From: Streptomyces sp. NBC_00335
GTDB lineage: Bacteria; Actinomycetota; Actinomycetes; Streptomycetales; Streptomycetaceae
Direction of reading: 5' to 3'
Assembly: GCF_036127095.1 (NCBI RefSeq)
Contig: NZ_CP108006.1
Span: 3,348,001 to 3,412,000 of the forward strand
DNA length: 64,000 nucleotides
The stretch's first letter is position 1. Each line of letters starts with the position of its first letter. Position numbers and translations under genes: made by a program. The notes under the pieces were generated by a model. The model searched no databases, was not told the origin of the DNA, and saw nothing but the letters and a program-made list of their open reading frames with translations. Shown here piece by piece: positions 62,499 through 64,000 of this stretch.

Positions 62499-62807
62499 TC
62501 AGAGCTTGATCTCGATGTCAACGCCGGCCGGAAGGTCCAGGCGCATCAGCGAGTCAACGGTCTTGGGCGTCGGGTCGAGGATGTCGATCAGGCGCTTGTG
62601 AGTGCGCATCTCGAAGTGCTCGCGCGAGTCCTTGTACTTGTGCGGCGACTTGATGACGCAGTACACGTTCTTCTCAGTGGGCAGCGGCACCGGGCCCGCG
62701 ACCGACGCACCAGTGCGCGTCACCGTCTCGACGATCTTCTTCGCCGACGAATCGATGACCTCGTGGTCGTAGGCCTTGAGCCGGATGCGGATCTTCTGTC
62801 CCGCCAT
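62499..62807 (-). CDS. rpsJ: 30S ribosomal protein S10
   Basis: A 102-aa S10/NusE, also part of antitermination complexes: [77 protein letters not shown] 62807; a longer in-frame start is not family-like. First gene of the S10 operon. Confidence 0.98.
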   Translation of the reverse strand: MAGQKIRIRLKAYDHEVIDSSAKKIVETVTRTGASVAGPVPLPTEKNVYCVIKSPHKYKDSREHFEMRTHKRLIDILDPTPKTVDSLMRLDLPAGVDIEIKL

Positions 62808-63273
62808 GGCTACTCCGTAGTCCTGTCTGTTGTGGAAACGCTCTGGTTCTCGGCCGGCTGCGGATCGCTCCGCCGCTCTCCTCCGACCCACGCGGTCGGG
62901 CGTGTCGCGCTCCCTCTACAGAAAATTCCCATACGGAAATTCCCTCGTCCAAGGGGGCGCGGTCCCAAGACCGCAGATCGGGGGCAAACACCCACCGAGT
63001 ACCTGGCAGGCACCGTGCTGACGCTTCCCGAAAGATTCCCGTACGTCCGCCCCATTGCTGCCCCGAGAGGCAGGTAGAGCGACGAGTACTGTGGGACTTG
63101 CTTCCGGTCCTCCCGGCGGGAGGCGCGCAGCATCGGCACACGGCCGAGCAACTTGAGTAGTCTGCCATACGAGACACGTATGGCGCCAATCGGGCGGAAG
63201 AGAATACCCCGCCACGCTGAGTGGTCAAACTGCACCACGCGGCGGGGGGTCCCGTCCCTTGTCCCGCGCCTGC
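62808..63273 (-). promoter_or_regulatory. S10 operon upstream region (466 bp, no gene)
   Basis: It must contain the promoter and leader of the ribosomal operon. Visible elements are a direct repeat AAATTCCC at 62923-62930 and 62937-62944 (14-bp period) and a dyad CCATACG-N5-CGTATGG at 63165-63183. The stretch 62920-62945 is AT-rich. I could not choose a clear -35/-10 pair. Short open frames here have no coding support. Confidence 0.6.
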
Positions 63274-64000
63274 TCAGGAGCGCGACAGGATGCCGCAGTC
63301 CGCCCGCCGGTCGGTTTCCAGGCCCTTGCTGCGGTCGTACGGGTCCACGGGGGTGCCGGAGGGAGTGGGCCCGGTGGGCGCGTCATCGTCGAACTGCGGA
63401 TGCAGGAAGCCGTCATCGGCGTCACAGGCGCTGTTGCCGATGTTGCGGTAGGTCGCCTCGATCCACAGCTTGCCGGCGGTGGAGTCCCACTTGCGGGGAT
63501 CGACGATCGAGAAGGTGATCTCGCGCCGCATGACGGTCCGCTCGACCTGGTCGGCGCCCGCCTTCGCCTTCACGAACGGGTAGACGAAGGTGTAGTCGGT
63601 CTTCAGGTCGACCTGCCCCGCGCGGTCCCCGGGCTCCACCCAGATCCGGCCGCGGACCTTGACGACCTCGCCCACCAGGGTCAGCTCGGCCGGGTCGTAC
63701 CGGCTGAAGAGGTCGAGCGGGTCGTTCTTCGCCGAAGGGTGCCTGAGGGCCTCCTCCACGTTCGTCTTGTACTCCCCCAGCTTCGGGTCGAGCAGGGCCA
63801 GCGCCGCCTCGGGCCGCTCACCGCGCAGGGTCGCCGGGTCCAGGTTGGCCGTGACCAGGAATTGCCGGACCTTCACCAGCGCGTCGGCGATCTTCTCCTT
63901 GCTCATGCCGCCGACGGCCTCTGCCTGCGGGATCTCGATCCCGGCCGCCCCGTCGGCCCACTGCGCGGCCGGGGAGCCCTTGAAGGGCTCCTTGAGCGTC
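63274..64000 (-). CDS. Uncharacterised protein, C-terminal part (gene runs off right edge)
   Basis: About 242 C-terminal codons, open to the window end, so the true start lies outside. The visible sequence includes LKEPFKGSPAAQWADGAAGIEIP, then KIADALVKVRQFLVTANLDPATLRG, LVGEVVKVRGRIWVEPGDRAGQVDLKTDYTFVYPFVKA and VMRREITFSIVDPRKWDSTAGKLWIEATYRNIGNSACDADDGFLHPQFDDD. It ends GLETDRRADCGILSRS. A beta-rich domain that looks extracytoplasmic, with two Cys that could pair. No family recognised. An internal ATG at 63906 is probably not the start because coding continues upstream without a break. Confidence 0.78.
   Translation of the reverse strand, partial: TLKEPFKGSPAAQWADGAAGIEIPQAEAVGGMSKEKIADALVKVRQFLVTANLDPATLRGERPEAALALLDPKLGEYKTNVEEALRHPSAKNDPLDLFSRYDPAELTLVGEVVKVRGRIWVEPGDRAGQVDLKTDYTFVYPFVKAKAGADQVERTVMRREITFSIVDPRKWDSTAGKLWIEATYRNIGNSACDADDGFLHPQFDDDAPTGPTPSGTPVDPYDRSKGLETDRRADCGILSRS

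Overview
The window is chromosomal DNA of a Streptomyces (or very close actinobacterium). GC content is very high, third codon positions are strongly G/C, GTG starts and leaderless starts are common, and two developmental genes (bldM and whiD) sit back to back beside a sigD-like sigma gene. From memory, the gene order glpD2 - guaB3/guaB - sigD - bldM/whiD - groES/groEL1 - tsaD/rimI/tsaB - alr - glmS - coaA - glmM - rpsI/rplM - truA - rplQ/rpoA - spc/S10 operons matches the central core of S. coelicolor (about SCO4774 down to SCO4701), read here in reverse. I see no insertion sequence, prophage, CRISPR array, rRNA or tRNA.

Layout. 1-5.8 kb: the 5' part of a glycerol-3-phosphate dehydrogenase, a nucleotide-sugar dehydrogenase homologue without the usual catalytic Cys, a small membrane protein, and a two-gene operon of an unrecognised helical protein plus an M16-like zinc peptidase homologue with a membrane tail. 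5.8-8.7 kb: guaB3 and guaB (purine synthesis). 8.8-11.1 kb: sigma factor, bldM with a textbook sigma-BldN-type promoter, and whiD. 11.4-14.7 kb: a LysR regulator divergent from MOSC, SDR and SnoaL-like genes. 14.7-17 kb: groEL1 and groES under two CIRCE operators. 17-17.5 kb: a cluster of interspersed noncoding repeats.

17.7-24.4 kb is an envelope module: an OmpR-type two-component system, an LCP phosphotransferase overlapping a SEDS (RodA/FtsW) gene, and two tandem lipoprotein NodB-type deacetylases facing them. Direct CTCAG/TTCAG repeats ahead of the LCP gene suggest that the regulator controls LCP-SEDS. 24.5-36.6 kb holds a SAM methyltransferase, the t6A genes (tsaD, rimI, tsaB, tsaE), a small gene with an iron-box-like site, alr, nnr, acpS and glmS. 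These combine cell-wall precursor, cofactor and tRNA-modification functions. 36.7-41.3 kb: a lipoprotein, coaA, a DUF389 membrane protein and glmM. 41.4-46.5 kb: rpsI-rplM, a GT87-like membrane protein, an ABC-F protein and truA.

46.6-62.8 kb is the alpha, spc and S10 ribosomal clusters with secY, adk, map, infA and rpmJ. rpsD is absent from the alpha cluster, as in other actinobacteria. Hairpins mark the rpsQ/rplN, rplO/secY and adk/map boundaries. The right edge holds the 3' part of an unrecognised gene.

The most notable threads are: about ten starts of the form TANNNT/GACAAT-N6(7)-ATG/GTG, implying leaderless mRNAs; a repeat family that in one place supplies a stop codon; His-rich C-terminal tails on TsaD and GroEL1; an 18-bp tandem repeat encoding an acidic RimI tail; and two dehydrogenase-family proteins whose catalytic Cys is replaced.
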